A DNA stretch of 64,000 nt from Rhizobium binae (GCF_017357225.1 NZ_CP071604.1:561001-625000), one strand, 5' to 3'; numbered from the stretch's first letter, positions 1 to 8,335 are shown. A program made the numbers and translations. Notes: generated by a model from the sequence alone, not told the origin.

Positions 1-436
1 AGCCGCAGAAGTGGAAATCGTCCTTGAGCGGATCGCCGACCGGCCATTTGCAGGTGCGTTCGGTCAGTTCGGTCAGGCCGAGGCGGCGGGAAATCGGAAC
101 GACCACGTTGCCGGCCGGCACATATTCCATGTCCTCGACCGCATCGACCTCGATCTCCTCCTTCAGCATCGTTGCGCCCTGCTGGCGGGTCACGGTGCGG
201 GTGGTGATCCGCGAGGCGTAGCTCGGCGCGCGCGGCGTCGATGTCTGGCGCTTCGGCGTGCGCGCCGCCGTCGCCGTGCCGCCGGCCTTGGCACGGCCCG
301 GCAGGCTCAGCCGGTGCACCTTGCCGATAACGGCGTTTCGGCTCACGCCGCCAAGCTGTGCCGCGATCTGGCTGGCGCTCAGCCCTTCGGACCACAGCTT
401 CTTGAGTTTCTCGACCCGCTCGTCTGTCCAGTTCAT
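1..436 (-). CDS. gcrA: GcrA cell cycle regulator (3' end cut by window edge)
   Basis: The first 145 residues are visible, starting MNWTDERVEKLKKLW, followed by a GLSASQIAAQLG helix-turn-helix and the GKVHRLSLPGR segment typical of GcrA. The family is an alphaproteobacterial cell cycle regulator that works with sigma70 RNA polymerase at promoters carrying CcrM-methylated GANTC sites. A GGTGGAG ribosome binding site precedes the ATG. The middle (residues about 50-90) is a Thr/Arg/Ala-rich linker, and a cysteine-containing C-terminal part begins near the edge. The gene is divergent from argD across a long intergenic region that carries a dense GANTC cluster. The missing C-terminus lies left of the window. 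The family call is sure; any self-regulation is inference. Confidence 0.93.
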   Translation of the reverse strand, partial: MNWTDERVEKLKKLWSEGLSASQIAAQLGGVSRNAVIGKVHRLSLPGRAKAGGTATAARTPKRQTSTPRAPSYASRITTRTVTRQQGATMLKEEIEVDAVEDMEYVPAGNVVVPISRRLGLTELTERTCKWPVGDPLKDDFHFCG

Positions 437-469
437 GCCCTGTCTCCACCTTCTGCGTTGGTGATGGCA

Positions 470-619
470 GAATCCCTCACCGTTGTCCCGGAAGCCTCCG
501 AAACAGGAAACGCCTGATCAATTTTGGTGACTAGTTCCGCCGCATGCAGTCTAGTAATTGAACTTTAACCTAGTGTGAGCCTGACTCCGTGACAAGAGTC
601 GCGGGAATCCGGATGAATC
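470..619. promoter_or_regulatory. Cluster of five GANTC (CcrM methylation) sites upstream of gcrA
   Basis: GANTC occurs at 470-474, 583-587, 596-600, 605-609 and 615-619, four of them within 37 bp. GANTC is the target of the alphaproteobacterial methyltransferase CcrM, and GcrA is known to act at methylated GANTC promoters. The dense group lies about 150-180 bp upstream of the gcrA start codon and 240-280 bp upstream of argD, so it could serve either gene. The motif positions are read directly; function is inferred. Confidence 0.55.
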
Positions 620-735
620 GAATTCGGAGTTTTCCCCAACTTGCTGCCTGTGCGTGTCATTTCTGCAATAATGCCTGTTGAAGGCCGGAAATGCCGCTGT
701 ACAAGCTTGCTGCATGCGCTAAGGGCGCAGTTTTG

Positions 736-764
736 TTGACATTGCAGCGCGAAGAGGAAATAGT
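736..764 (+). promoter_or_regulatory. Candidate sigma70 promoter for argD
   Basis: A perfect TTGACA at 736-741 is followed after 17 bp by AATAGT at 759-764, a weak -10 match. Start of transcription would fall just before the hairpin at 772-787, about 90 bp upstream of argD. The -35 match is strong and the -10 match poor, so this is tentative. Confidence 0.35.
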
Positions 765-771
765 GCTGGTC

Positions 772-800
772 GCCGCCGCAAGGCGGCATTTTTGATTTTT
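772..800 (+). terminator. Terminator-like hairpin in the argD leader
   Basis: A perfect 6-bp stem, GCCGCC with GGCGGC, closes a GCAA tetraloop (772-787) and is followed by ATTTTTGATTTTT. This has the form of an intrinsic terminator on the plus strand but sits upstream of argD with no plus-strand gene before it. It could end a short leader transcript (attenuation) or a small RNA. A weaker hairpin with a TTTTGTT tail lies near 715-737. Confidence 0.5.
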
Positions 801-861
801 CGGGCCTGGTTTTCTTAGCCGGAGTCCGGTGATTGACAACGCTGATCGGGAGACCCGCGCC

Positions 862-2061
862 ATGGCAGAAGCCGCGCCGCTTTATGACACCTATTCTCGT
901 GCCCCGTTGCGGTTCGAGCGAGGCGAGGGCGTGTGGCTGATCACCGAAAGCGGCGAGCGTTATCTCGATTTCGGCGCCGGCGTCGCCGTCACGTCGGTCG
1001 GCCACGGCAATCCGCATGTGGTCGCCGCCCTGAAGGAGCAGGCCGACAAGGTCTGGCACCTCTCCAACATCTATGAGATCCCCGGCCAGGAGCGCCTGGC
1101 CAAACGCCTGACGGACGCCACTTTCGCCGACAAGGTGTTCTTCACCAATTCCGGTGCCGAGGCTCTCGAATGCGCGATCAAGACGGCGCGCCGCTATCAG
1201 TTTTCCAAGGGCCATCCCGAGCGCTTCCACATCATCACGTTTGAAGGCGCCTTCCATGGGCGCACGCTTGCGACGATCGCCGCCGGCGGCCAGGAGAAAT
1301 ATCTCGAAGGCTTCGGCCCCAAGGCGCCGGGTTTCGATCAGGTGCCGTTCGGCGATATCGAAGCGGTCCGCGCCGCGGTCACCGATGCGACGGCGGCAAT
1401 TCTCATCGAGCCGGTGCAGGGCGAGGGCGGCGTACGTCCCGCCACCCCCGAATTCATGAAGGCGCTGCGCCAGATCTGCGACGAGAACGGCCTGCTGCTG
1501 ATCCTCGACGAGGTCCAGACCGGCGTCGGCCGCACCGGCAAACTCTTCGCTCATGAATGGTCGGGCATCACGCCCGACATCATGGCTGTCGCCAAGGGCA
1601 TCGGCGGCGGTTTCCCGCTCGGCGCCTGCCTTGCCACCGCGGAGGCCGCCTCCGGCATGAAAGCCGGCACCCATGGTTCGACCTATGGCGGCAATCCGCT
1701 GGCCATGGCCGTCGGCAGCGCCGTGCTCGATGTCATTCTCGCCGACGGCTTCCTCCAGCAGGTGCGCGATGTCGCGTTGGTCTTCCGCCAGGGGCTCGCC
1801 TCGCTGAAGGACCGTTATCCCGATGTGATCGAAGAAATCAGAGGCGAGGGCCTGCTGCTCGGCGTCAAGGCGGCCGTTCCCTCGACCGAACTGCTGCAGG
1901 CGATCCGCGCCGCGCATCTCCTCGGCGTGCCGGCCGGCGACAACGTCATCCGCCTGCTTCCGCCGCTGGTCGTCACCGCCGAAGAAGCCCGCGAGGGTCT
2001 CGCCCGCCTCGAACGCGCCGCCGAGAGCATCCGCGCCGCCAAGGTCAAGAAAACGGCTTGA
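862..2061 (+). CDS. argD: Acetylornithine aminotransferase ArgD
   Basis: A PLP-dependent class III aminotransferase that converts N-acetylglutamate semialdehyde to N2-acetylornithine in cytoplasmic arginine synthesis; family members often also act in lysine synthesis. From the ATG at 862 it is 399 residues, the usual length. The NSGAEA cofactor loop is near residue 97, LDEVQTG near 215, and the PLP lysine in AVAKGIGGG near 245. GGGAGA lies about 9 bases before this ATG. An in-frame GTG at 829 would add 11 residues and has GGAG only 4 bases before it, so I prefer 862. argF follows 36 bp downstream on the same strand, giving two successive arginine steps in one transcription unit. Confidence 0.95.
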   Translation: MAEAAPLYDTYSRAPLRFERGEGVWLITESGERYLDFGAGVAVTSVGHGNPHVVAALKEQADKVWHLSNIYEIPGQERLAKRLTDATFADKVFFTNSGAEALECAIKTARRYQFSKGHPERFHIITFEGAFHGRTLATIAAGGQEKYLEGFGPKAPGFDQVPFGDIEAVRAAVTDATAAILIEPVQGEGGVRPATPEFMKALRQICDENGLLLILDEVQTGVGRTGKLFAHEWSGITPDIMAVAKGIGGGFPLGACLATAEAASGMKAGTHGSTYGGNPLAMAVGSAVLDVILADGFLQQVRDVALVFRQGLASLKDRYPDVIEEIRGEGLLLGVKAAVPSTELLQAIRAAHLLGVPAGDNVIRLLPPLVVTAEEAREGLARLERAAESIRAAKVKKTA

Positions 2062-2097
2062 AGGATTGGCGCCTGCGGGCGCACGACAGGTAAGAAC

Positions 2098-3012
2098 ATG
2101 GCTCCTAAACATTTTCTCGATCTCTCGGCGGTCACATCTGCCGACCTCAGAACCATCATGAACGACGCGTTGGCCCGCAAGCAGGCCTTCAAGGCCGGCC
2201 AGGGCGACAAGCCGCTCGCCGGCAAGATGCTGGCGATGATCTTCGAAAAGCCGTCGACGCGCACCCGCGTCTCCTTCGACGTCGGCATGCGCCAGCTTGG
2301 CGGCGAAACGCTGTTTCTATCAGGCACCGAAATGCAGCTCGGCCGCGCCGAGACGATCGGCGACACTGCCAAGGTGCTGTCGCGATATGTCGATGCGATC
2401 ATGATCCGCACCACCGAGCATTCGAGGCTCCTGGAGCTTGCCGAACATGCGACCGTACCCGTGATCAATGCGCTGACGGATGATACCCATCCCTGCCAGA
2501 TCATGGCCGACATCATGACCTTCGAAGAGCATCGCGGCCCGATCAAGGGCAAGACCATCGCCTGGACCGGTGACGGCAACAATGTGCTGCATTCGCTGGT
2601 CGAAGGTGCTGCGCGTTTCGGCTATCGCATGAACATGGCCGTACCCCTTGGTTCGGAGCCCAAGGATCACTATCTGAACTGGGCCCGCAATGAGGGCGCC
2701 GAAATCATGCTCTGCCATGATGCCGACCGTGCGGTCGAAGGCGTCGATTGCGTGGTGACCGATACCTGGGTCTCCATGAATCAGGAGCATCGGGCCCGGG
2801 GACACAACGTCTTTCAGCCTTATCAGGTCAATGCGGCCTTGATGGCCAAGGCCGGCAGCGATGCATTGTTCATGCATTGCCTGCCTGCTCATCGCGGCGA
2901 GGAAGTGACGGATGAGGTGATTGACGGCCCGCAATCCGTTGTCTTCGACGAAGCGGAAAACCGTCTTCACGCGCAGAAGTCGATTCTTGCTTGGTGCCTG
3001 GGCGCGATCTGA
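2098..3012 (+). CDS. argF: Ornithine carbamoyltransferase ArgF
   Basis: It transfers the carbamoyl group from carbamoyl phosphate to ornithine to give citrulline in cytoplasmic arginine biosynthesis. The 304 residues are typical. The carbamoyl-phosphate binding STRTR lies at 53-57, HPCQ at 131-134 and the ornithine-binding HCLP at about 260-263, so all the signature motifs are intact. It begins 36 bp after argD, and GACAGGTAAGAAC before the ATG includes a modest ribosome binding site. The hslO gene follows after about 90 bp, possibly in the same operon. Confidence 0.96.
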   Translation: MAPKHFLDLSAVTSADLRTIMNDALARKQAFKAGQGDKPLAGKMLAMIFEKPSTRTRVSFDVGMRQLGGETLFLSGTEMQLGRAETIGDTAKVLSRYVDAIMIRTTEHSRLLELAEHATVPVINALTDDTHPCQIMADIMTFEEHRGPIKGKTIAWTGDGNNVLHSLVEGAARFGYRMNMAVPLGSEPKDHYLNWARNEGAEIMLCHDADRAVEGVDCVVTDTWVSMNQEHRARGHNVFQPYQVNAALMAKAGSDALFMHCLPAHRGEEVTDEVIDGPQSVVFDEAENRLHAQKSILAWCLGAI

Positions 3013-3099
3013 ACCATAATCGGACGCCGCGCGTCAAAACCCGCGGCCGCGCGAGCGAAGGGCACCCTTGCTCATCGCTTGAAAACTAGGAGTAAAGCC

Positions 3100-4092
3100 A
3101 TGGCAGAAGCTGCAGCCGCCCTCGGCCAGTTCGATTTCGCCGGCGATGACCATGTCGTCCCTTTCCAGGTGGAGGGTCTGGATGTGCGCGGCCGCGCCGT
3201 CCAGCTCGGCCCGATGCTCGATGCGATCCTCGAGCGCCATCATTATCCCACCCCCGTCGCCCGGCTGCTCGCCGAAGTCGTCGTGCTGACGGTGCTGCTC
3301 GGCACCTCGCTGAAATTCGACGGCAAGTTTACGGTGCAGACCAAGGGCGATGGCCCGGTCGATCTTCTCGTCGCCGATTTCTCGACGCCGGAAAATGTCC
3401 GCGCCTATGCCCGTTTTGATCAGGCACTGCTTGCCAAGGCGGTGGAAGCCGGTGAAACCGAGCCGGAACAGCTGCTCGGTAAGGGGGTGCTCGCCTTCAC
3501 CATCGACCAGGGCAAGTTCACGCAGCCCTATCAGGGCATTGTCGCGCTTGACGGAACCTCGCTCGAGGAGATTGCCGGCGTCTATTTCCGCCAGTCGGAG
3601 CAGATCCCGACGCGCGTGCGCCTGGCCGCGGCCGAGCTCTTCGATCGCGACGATGCCGGCAAGCCCCGCCATCGCTGGCGGGCTGGCGGCCTCGTCGCCC
3701 AGTTTCTGCCGGAGGCGCCCGAACGCATGCGCCACCCGGATCTCCACGGCGGCGACGGCGACAATGGCGAGCGCCCGCATGGCGAGGACGACGCCTGGGT
3801 CGAAGCCCGCTCGCTGGTCGAGACCATCGATGCCGACGAGCTGACCGACCCGCTTGTCGGCACCGAACGGCTGTTGTTCCGGCTGTTCCACGAGCGCGGT
3901 GTGCGCGTCTACGAACCGCGCGCCGTCTTCGACCGTTGCAGCTGTTCGCGCGAAAAGATCAAGGGCGTGCTGAAGGGCTTTTCGGCCGAAGAGATCGAGG
4001 AAAGCCAGGAAAACGGCGAAATCGCAGTCACCTGCGAATTCTGCTCGACCACCTACCGCTTCGAGCCGACCGAACTTCAGCCGGCCGAATAG
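3100..4092 (+). CDS. hslO: Redox-regulated chaperone Hsp33
   Basis: Hsp33 is a cytoplasmic holdase chaperone switched on by oxidation of a zinc-bound cysteine cluster. The protein is 330 residues, and the four zinc ligands are visible as CSC (280, 282) and CEFC (312, 315) close to the C-terminus, so the redox switch should be functional. I chose ATG 3100 because AGGAG sits 8-12 bases before it; an upstream in-frame TTG at 3079 has no such site. It follows argF on the same strand, an arrangement seen in rhizobia but without an obvious functional link to arginine synthesis. Downstream is a repeat-rich intergenic region. Confidence 0.95.
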   Translation: MAEAAAALGQFDFAGDDHVVPFQVEGLDVRGRAVQLGPMLDAILERHHYPTPVARLLAEVVVLTVLLGTSLKFDGKFTVQTKGDGPVDLLVADFSTPENVRAYARFDQALLAKAVEAGETEPEQLLGKGVLAFTIDQGKFTQPYQGIVALDGTSLEEIAGVYFRQSEQIPTRVRLAAAELFDRDDAGKPRHRWRAGGLVAQFLPEAPERMRHPDLHGGDGDNGERPHGEDDAWVEARSLVETIDADELTDPLVGTERLLFRLFHERGVRVYEPRAVFDRCSCSREKIKGVLKGFSAEEIEESQENGEIAVTCEFCSTTYRFEPTELQPAE

Positions 4093-4200
4093 GCCCGGTT
4101 GGCGCTGAGGATCCATGGCCGCGGGTACTGCGTCCCAATTGGTACTCAGGGGCGATCCGACCGCAGCCGAACACAGGCACGCGGAGTGCTTGCGGCATGG

Positions 4201-4408
4201 ATACTCGGGTCAAGCCCGAGTATGACGGAGAGTGGCGGGCGCGATCGGCAGGAAGCGAGACGTCTGGGGGGAACTCCAGCAAAACGGGCGAGGGGTTTTG
4301 CACGGGATTGGGCAATCAAAGACGGCAGTTCCAACAAAACCGCTGTGCGCTTGCGCTACTTGCGAGATAAGCTACCCACCCTCCGTCGCCCTCGGGCTTG
4401 ACCCGAGG
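4201..4408. repeat. Pair of inverted palindromic intergenic repeats
   Basis: Two 5-nt-loop palindromes lie in opposite orientation. At 4201-4223 the arms ATACTCGGG and CCCGAGTAT flank TCAAG; at 4390-4408 the arms CCTCGGG and CCCGAGG flank CTTGA. Each has a neighbouring GACGGAG motif facing the other. The same unit recurs at 21362-21438. They resemble dispersed palindromic elements common in rhizobial intergenic DNA. The whole gap 4093-4469 holds nothing else that I can support. Confidence 0.7.
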
Positions 4409-4469
4409 ACCCACGCGGCAAGCACGGCAATCCTGTTCGCCCCGACGAAGCGACCGCGAACCTGTGCGC

Positions 4470-4862
4470 TCAATTGAGCACGCGCAGCAGCCCCGGTGAA
4501 TCCAGTGAGAAGGCGGGGATGTCGACGTCGAACAGTTCGCCTTCGTCCGTTTCCATCTGGTAATGGCCGAACATCAGCCCGGAAGGCGTGTCGAGCGGGC
4601 AGCCGGAGGAATATTCGTAGGTATCGCCGGGGCTGAGCCGGGGCTGTTCGCCGACGACGCCTGGGCCGGTCACCTCGTCCACGACGCCGTTCTGGTCGGT
4701 GATGTTCCAGTAGCGGTTGACAAGGCGAACGGCGACGCCGGAATTGTTGCTGATGACAATCCGGTAACCCCAGACGTAGCGATCGTCTTCCGGATCGGAT
4801 TGCTCCTCCAGATAGAATGGTTCGACGACGACTTCGATATCTCTTGTGAGGGCGCGATACAT
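4470..4862 (-). CDS. apaG: ApaG/CorD family protein
   Basis: A small immunoglobulin-like beta-sandwich protein of 130 residues. The family motifs VWGYRI, RYWxITDxNG, VGEQP and [20 protein letters not shown] are all present. ApaG is widespread in proteobacteria and was linked to cobalt and magnesium efflux in enterobacteria; its molecular role remains unclear. I start at the ATG beginning [11 protein letters not shown] because AAGGTGCAAGG precedes it closely; an upstream in-frame TTG at 4880 would add six residues. It lies downstream of metZ on the same strand with a 212 bp gap, so it probably has its own promoter. Confidence 0.92.
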
Positions 4863-5074
4863 GCCTTGCACCTTAGTCAAGATATGTTACCCGTATCTTA
4901 TAAGAAGACCCCATCCGTCAAGAAACGGAACGTTGATCGGCGATGAAACAGCCGTGATCGCATGGTTTTCGATCGTTAAGCCTAATTGTCAATACTAATT
5001 TTACTTAGGCGCACCGGCGCCGATCCCGCGGCCGGTACGGCCGAACCCGGAGGCTCGGCCGCCGATGCTGTCGA

Positions 5075-6259
5075 TCAGGCCGAAACCTTGGCAAGCGCCT
5101 TGGCGAAATCCTCGATCAGATCTTCCGTATCTTCGATGCCGGCCGAAAGGCGAACGGTGCCCGGCGAGATGCCGAGTTCGGCGCGCGCCTCGTCCGTCAG
5201 GTTCTTGTGCGTCGTCGTCGCCGGATGGGTGATCAGGCTCTTGCTGTCGCCGAGATTGTTGGAGATATTGACGATATCAAGCGCATTCTGCAGCGCGAAG
5301 GCCGCTTCCTTGCCGCCCTTCAGTTCGAAGCAGACGAGGGTCGAGCCGCCCGTCATCTGCTTGGCGATGATATCGGCCTGCGGATGGTCCTTGCGGCCGG
5401 GATAGATCACCTTGGCAACCTTGCCCTGATCGGCGAGGAAATCGGCGATCTTCGCGGCATTCTGCGTCTGCTGACGCACGCGCAGCGGCAGCGTCTCGAT
5501 GCCCTTCAGGAGCGTCCAGGCGTTGAACGGCGACATGGCCGGACCGGTATGGCGGAAATAGTCGTGCAGGTTCTCGTCGATCCAGGCCTTGTCGGCCAGC
5601 ACGACGCCGCCGAGGCATCGGCCCTGGCCGTCAATGTGCTTGGTGGCGGAATAGACGACGATATGGGCGCCGAGTTCGAGCGGCTTCTGGAAGAGCGGCG
5701 TGGCAAAGACATTGTCGACCACGACCTTGGCGCCGACCTGGTTGGCGAGCTTGGCCACACCGGCGATATCGACGACCTCGAGCGTCGGGTTGGTCGGGCT
5801 TTCCAGGAAGAACACCTTGGTGTTCGGCCGGATCGCCTCTTCCCAGTTCTTCAGGTCGCGGCCGTCGACCAGCGTGCATTCGATGCCGTATTTCGGCGCC
5901 AGCGTTTCCACCACCCAGCGGCAGGAGCCGAAGAGGGCGCGCGCGGCAACGATATGGTCGCCCGCCTTGACCTGGCAGAGGATCGCCGCGCTGACGGCGG
6001 CCATGCCGGAAGCGGTGGCGCGGGCGTCTTCCGCACCTTCGAGCATGCACATGCGCTTTTCGAACATGTCATTGGTCGGGCTGCCGTAGCGGGCGTAGAT
6101 GTAGCCGTCCGTCTCGCCCTTGAAGCGGGCTTCGGCCGCTTCCGACGTTTCATAGACGAAGCCCTGCGTGAGATAGATTGCCTCGGACGTTTCGCCATAT
6201 TGCGAACGCAGCGTGCCGCCATGGACGAGTTGAGTTGCTGGGCGCCAGGTCTTGCTCAT
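5075..6259 (-). CDS. metZ: O-succinylhomoserine sulfhydrylase MetZ
   Basis: A PLP enzyme of the Cys/Met metabolism family that makes homocysteine directly from O-succinylhomoserine and sulfide in methionine biosynthesis. It has 394 residues, starting MSKTWRPATQLVHGG. YARYGSPTND is near residue 55, the PLP lysine lies in SATKHIDGQGR (about 207), and SLITHPATTTH is near the C-terminus, which fits MetZ better than MetB or MetC by overall pattern. AAGGTGA lies 5 bases before the ATG. The leader carries a SAM-II riboswitch and an overlapping terminator, so expression should fall when S-adenosylmethionine is high. Confidence 0.94.
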   Translation of the reverse strand: MSKTWRPATQLVHGGTLRSQYGETSEAIYLTQGFVYETSEAAEARFKGETDGYIYARYGSPTNDMFEKRMCMLEGAEDARATASGMAAVSAAILCQVKAGDHIVAARALFGSCRWVVETLAPKYGIECTLVDGRDLKNWEEAIRPNTKVFFLESPTNPTLEVVDIAGVAKLANQVGAKVVVDNVFATPLFQKPLELGAHIVVYSATKHIDGQGRCLGGVVLADKAWIDENLHDYFRHTGPAMSPFNAWTLLKGIETLPLRVRQQTQNAAKIADFLADQGKVAKVIYPGRKDHPQADIIAKQMTGGSTLVCFELKGGKEAAFALQNALDIVNISNNLGDSKSLITHPATTTHKNLTDEARAELGISPGTVRLSAGIEDTEDLIEDFAKALAKVSA

Positions 6260-6278
6260 GCCATCACCTTCACATAAC

Positions 6279-6308
6279 AAAAAAACCGGCCGCAAAAGCA
6301 GACCGGTT
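6279..6308 (-). terminator. Intrinsic terminator in the metZ leader
   Basis: On the minus strand AACCGG (6308-6303) can pair with CCGGTT (6289-6284), followed by a run of seven T (6285-6279). A competing stem uses GACCGG (6320-6315) and CCGGTC (6306-6301), which overlaps the first arm. The two structures are mutually exclusive, as expected for an antiterminator/terminator switch. It lies just downstream of the SAM-II aptamer and 20 bases before the metZ start codon. Confidence 0.7.
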
Positions 6309-6315
6309 CACAACC

Positions 6316-6374
6316 CGGTCTTTTTAGCCACTTGTTTAACGTGGCTGCAAGCCGACCGGCCAAATCACCACGGG
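6316..6374 (-). promoter_or_regulatory. SAM-II riboswitch upstream of metZ
   Basis: The minus strand reads GTGGTGATTTGGCCGGTC, then GCTTGCAGCCACGTTAAA, then AAGTGGCTAAA, which is the conserved core of the SAM-II (metA) class. GTGGCT of the third block can form the class pseudoknot with AGCCAC. SAM-II elements are known from alphaproteobacterial methionine genes. Position and orientation are correct for metZ, about 57 bases from its start codon. Confidence 0.92.
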
Positions 6375-6453
6375 ATAATTCTGCAATACTGCTCTTAGCT
6401 GCTTGCGTCAATTCCCCGTATTTGGTTTTGTCGGCGCAAAAGATGGATGGGGC

Positions 6454-7548
6454 ATGATGGCTCGCGAAACTGGAATTCTGGCCGACCGCGCGATCTCCGC
6501 GCTGTTTGAAACGGGGCGTCTTAACTCCGAGCGGGAGCTGGACCGCGACCAGATCCAGCCGGCAAGTCTCGACCTGCGCCTGGGAAGCAAGGCCTTTCGT
6601 GTGCGCGCCAGTTTCATGCCGGGGCCTTCGCACCTGGTGGCCGACAAGCTCGATCGCCTCAGCCTGCATGTGATCGATCTGTCCCAGGGCGCGGTGCTCG
6701 AGACCGGCTGCGTCTACATCGTTCCGCTGATGGAGAGCCTGGCGCTGCCGGCCGACATGTCGGCCTCGGCCAATCCGAAGAGCTCGACCGGCAGGCTCGA
6801 TATCTTCACCCGCGTCATCACCGATTATGCCCAGGAATTCGACAAGATCCCGCCAGGCTATTCCGGCCCGCTCTATCTCGAAATCAGCCCGCGCACCTTC
6901 CCGATCGTCGTGCGCCGCGGCTCGCGCCTGTCGCAGATCCGCTTCCGCGTCGGTCAGTCCCTGCTCGGCGAGCCGGAACTGTTGAAGCTGCATGAAAGCG
7001 AGACGCTGGTCGCCAGCAAGCAGCCGAACGTATCGGGCGGCGGCATCGCGCTGTCGATCGATCTCACCGGCGACAAGGACGGCCTGATCGGCTATCGCGG
7101 CAAGCACCACACAGCCGTCGTCGATGTCGACGAGAAGGACCAGCACGACATCTTCGATTTCTGGGAGCCGCTCTATAGCCGCGGCCGCAACGAGCTGATC
7201 CTCGATCCTGACGAGTTCTATATCCTCGTCTCGCGGGAGGCCGTGCATGTGCCGCCGGATTATGCCGCCGAGATGACCCCTTTCGATCCGCTGGTCGGCG
7301 AATTCCGCGTCCACTATGCCGGCTTCTTCGATCCGGGCTTCGGCCATGCCCCGGCCGGCGGCCGTGGCAGCCGCGCAGTGCTCGAAGTGCGCAGCCACGA
7401 AGTGCCCTTCATCCTCGAAGACGGCCAGATCGTCGGCCGCCTCGTCTATGAGCACATGCAGGAAAAACCCGCCAGCCTCTACGGCTCCGGCCTCGGCTCC
7501 AACTACCAGGCCCAGGGCCTGAAACTCTCGAAGCACTTCCGCATCTGA
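6454..7548 (+). CDS. dcd: 2'-deoxycytidine 5'-triphosphate deaminase, double-length type
   Basis: It deaminates dCTP to dUTP for thymidylate synthesis. From the ATG at 6454 it is 364 residues, about twice the classic Dcd, consistent with the alphaproteobacterial form built from two dUTPase-like beta folds. Recognisable pieces are QIQPASLDLRLG (about residue 30), ANPKSSTGRLDIFTRVITD (about 108) and a second half ending in GRLVYEHMQEKPASLYG. The frame is open back to a TTG at 6403, but GGATGGGG before the tandem ATGATG favours 6454 or 6457. It is divergent from the metZ riboswitch leader. Confidence 0.88.
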   Translation: MMARETGILADRAISALFETGRLNSERELDRDQIQPASLDLRLGSKAFRVRASFMPGPSHLVADKLDRLSLHVIDLSQGAVLETGCVYIVPLMESLALPADMSASANPKSSTGRLDIFTRVITDYAQEFDKIPPGYSGPLYLEISPRTFPIVVRRGSRLSQIRFRVGQSLLGEPELLKLHESETLVASKQPNVSGGGIALSIDLTGDKDGLIGYRGKHHTAVVDVDEKDQHDIFDFWEPLYSRGRNELILDPDEFYILVSREAVHVPPDYAAEMTPFDPLVGEFRVHYAGFFDPGFGHAPAGGRGSRAVLEVRSHEVPFILEDGQIVGRLVYEHMQEKPASLYGSGLGSNYQAQGLKLSKHFRI

Positions 7549-7595
7549 AACGCGACTTGACAGCGCCCCCCATCTGTTGGAAATCTCAGCGCATC

Positions 7596-7669
7596 GCGGG
7601 TGTAGCTCAATGGTAGAGCAGCAGCTTCCCAAGCTGAATACGAGGGTTCGATTCCCTTCACCCGCTCCA
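7596..7669 (+). tRNA. tRNA-Gly (anticodon CCC)
   Basis: The acceptor arms GCGGGTG and CACCCGC pair fully. The D arm is GCTC/GAGC, the anticodon loop TTCCCAA gives CCC, the T arm has loop TTCGATT, and CCA is encoded. The anticodon stem has one G-A mismatch at its outer end. Confidence 0.97.
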
Positions 7670-7692
7670 CTTATCCTTCCGGCGACGCCCAC

Positions 7693-7974
7693 CTAATCCC
7701 CGAAAAACCGGATCGGCTTGTATCGCCGGTGGGCGATGATCAGGCTTCGGTCGGGCTGGATGATGTAGGTTTCTTCCACCTGCTGGCCGTACTGGTCGAT
7801 GAAATCATGCGGGAAGCTGGAGCCGGGTGGCGATTTGGTGAGCTTGCTGCGCGGCTGGCCGTTATAGGTGATGCTGCCCGGGATCGGCTCGAGGCCGGGG
7901 CCGCTATAGTAGGAAACGCTGTTGCACCCGGCAAGAATGAGGGTGCCGATGAGGCCGAGGAGTGCGGGTTTCAT
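7693..7974 (-). CDS. Small lipoprotein, paralogue of the one at 58323
   Basis: 93 residues with a classic lipoprotein signal: MKPALLGLIGTLILAGC, lipid-modified Cys at 17. The mature part reads LEPIPGSITYNGQP, then KLTKSPPGS, then GQQVEETYIIQPDRSL. The same three blocks recur in the lipoprotein at 58323-58589, so the two are paralogues. I choose the second of two nearby ATGs because GGAAGGG abuts the first and is correctly spaced for the second. Likely a periplasmic or outer-membrane lipoprotein of unknown function. It lies just after tRNA-Gly on the opposite strand, with no operon partner. Confidence 0.85.
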   Translation of the reverse strand: MKPALLGLIGTLILAGCNSVSYYSGPGLEPIPGSITYNGQPRSKLTKSPPGSSFPHDFIDQYGQQVEETYIIQPDRSLIIAHRRYKPIRFFGD

Positions 7975-8335
7975 GTCCATCCCTTCCGATGCGCCGAAGC
8001 GGCGATCTTACTCCTGATTGCATCGTGCTCGCCAGATGAAAGGCCATCTGCGCCTTCACGCCTTCGCGAAGCATCGCCTGGAACGTCGTGATCGCTTCAG
8101 CCTTTCCGTTGCCGAAGCCGCGGCCGTCTGCTAGATCGGCATCGTCGAAAAAGGCAGGGTCGGTTGAGGTAAGCCCGATCCCTTCCGTCTGAGCGTCGAA
8201 GCGCTCTGGCGAAGCTCTGCTCCGTGCCCCAGGGCGCGAGAACCCGCGACGTGATCCGCATGCAAATGCGGGATCCCGGCGGCGTGCGGAGAGGGCAAAA
8301 GGCAGTCCCGGGATTATTTTGAACGGAGACTGTCC
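7975..8335. other. Intergenic region, possible gene remnant
   Basis: 361 bp. A bulged hairpin (GATCCGCAT with ATGCGGGATC) spans 8253-8275. The minus frame from about 8190 to 8010 encodes a protein-like stretch (DPAFFDDADLADGRG, then AITTFQAMLREGVKAQM) without a start or ribosome binding site; it may be the remains of a gene, but I recognise no family. Nothing else is supported. Confidence 0.3.

Larger units (their letters stand above)
437..861. other. Long gcrA-argD intergenic region
   Basis: 425 bp between the divergent genes gcrA and argD. It holds the GANTC cluster (470-619), a candidate argD promoter (736-764) and a terminator-like hairpin (772-800). No convincing small open reading frame was found. 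An untranslated leader or small RNA on the plus strand between about 640 and 800 is possible but not demonstrated. Confidence 0.6.

Noticed and set aside
565..2112. 515-residue open frame opposite argD
   Set aside because: It is an antisense shadow of argD, whose motifs are complete; no family motif appears on this strand.
8010..8190. Protein-like stretch on the minus strand (possible gene remnant)
   Set aside because: No start, ribosome binding site or recognisable family; kept only as a note under the intergenic entry.
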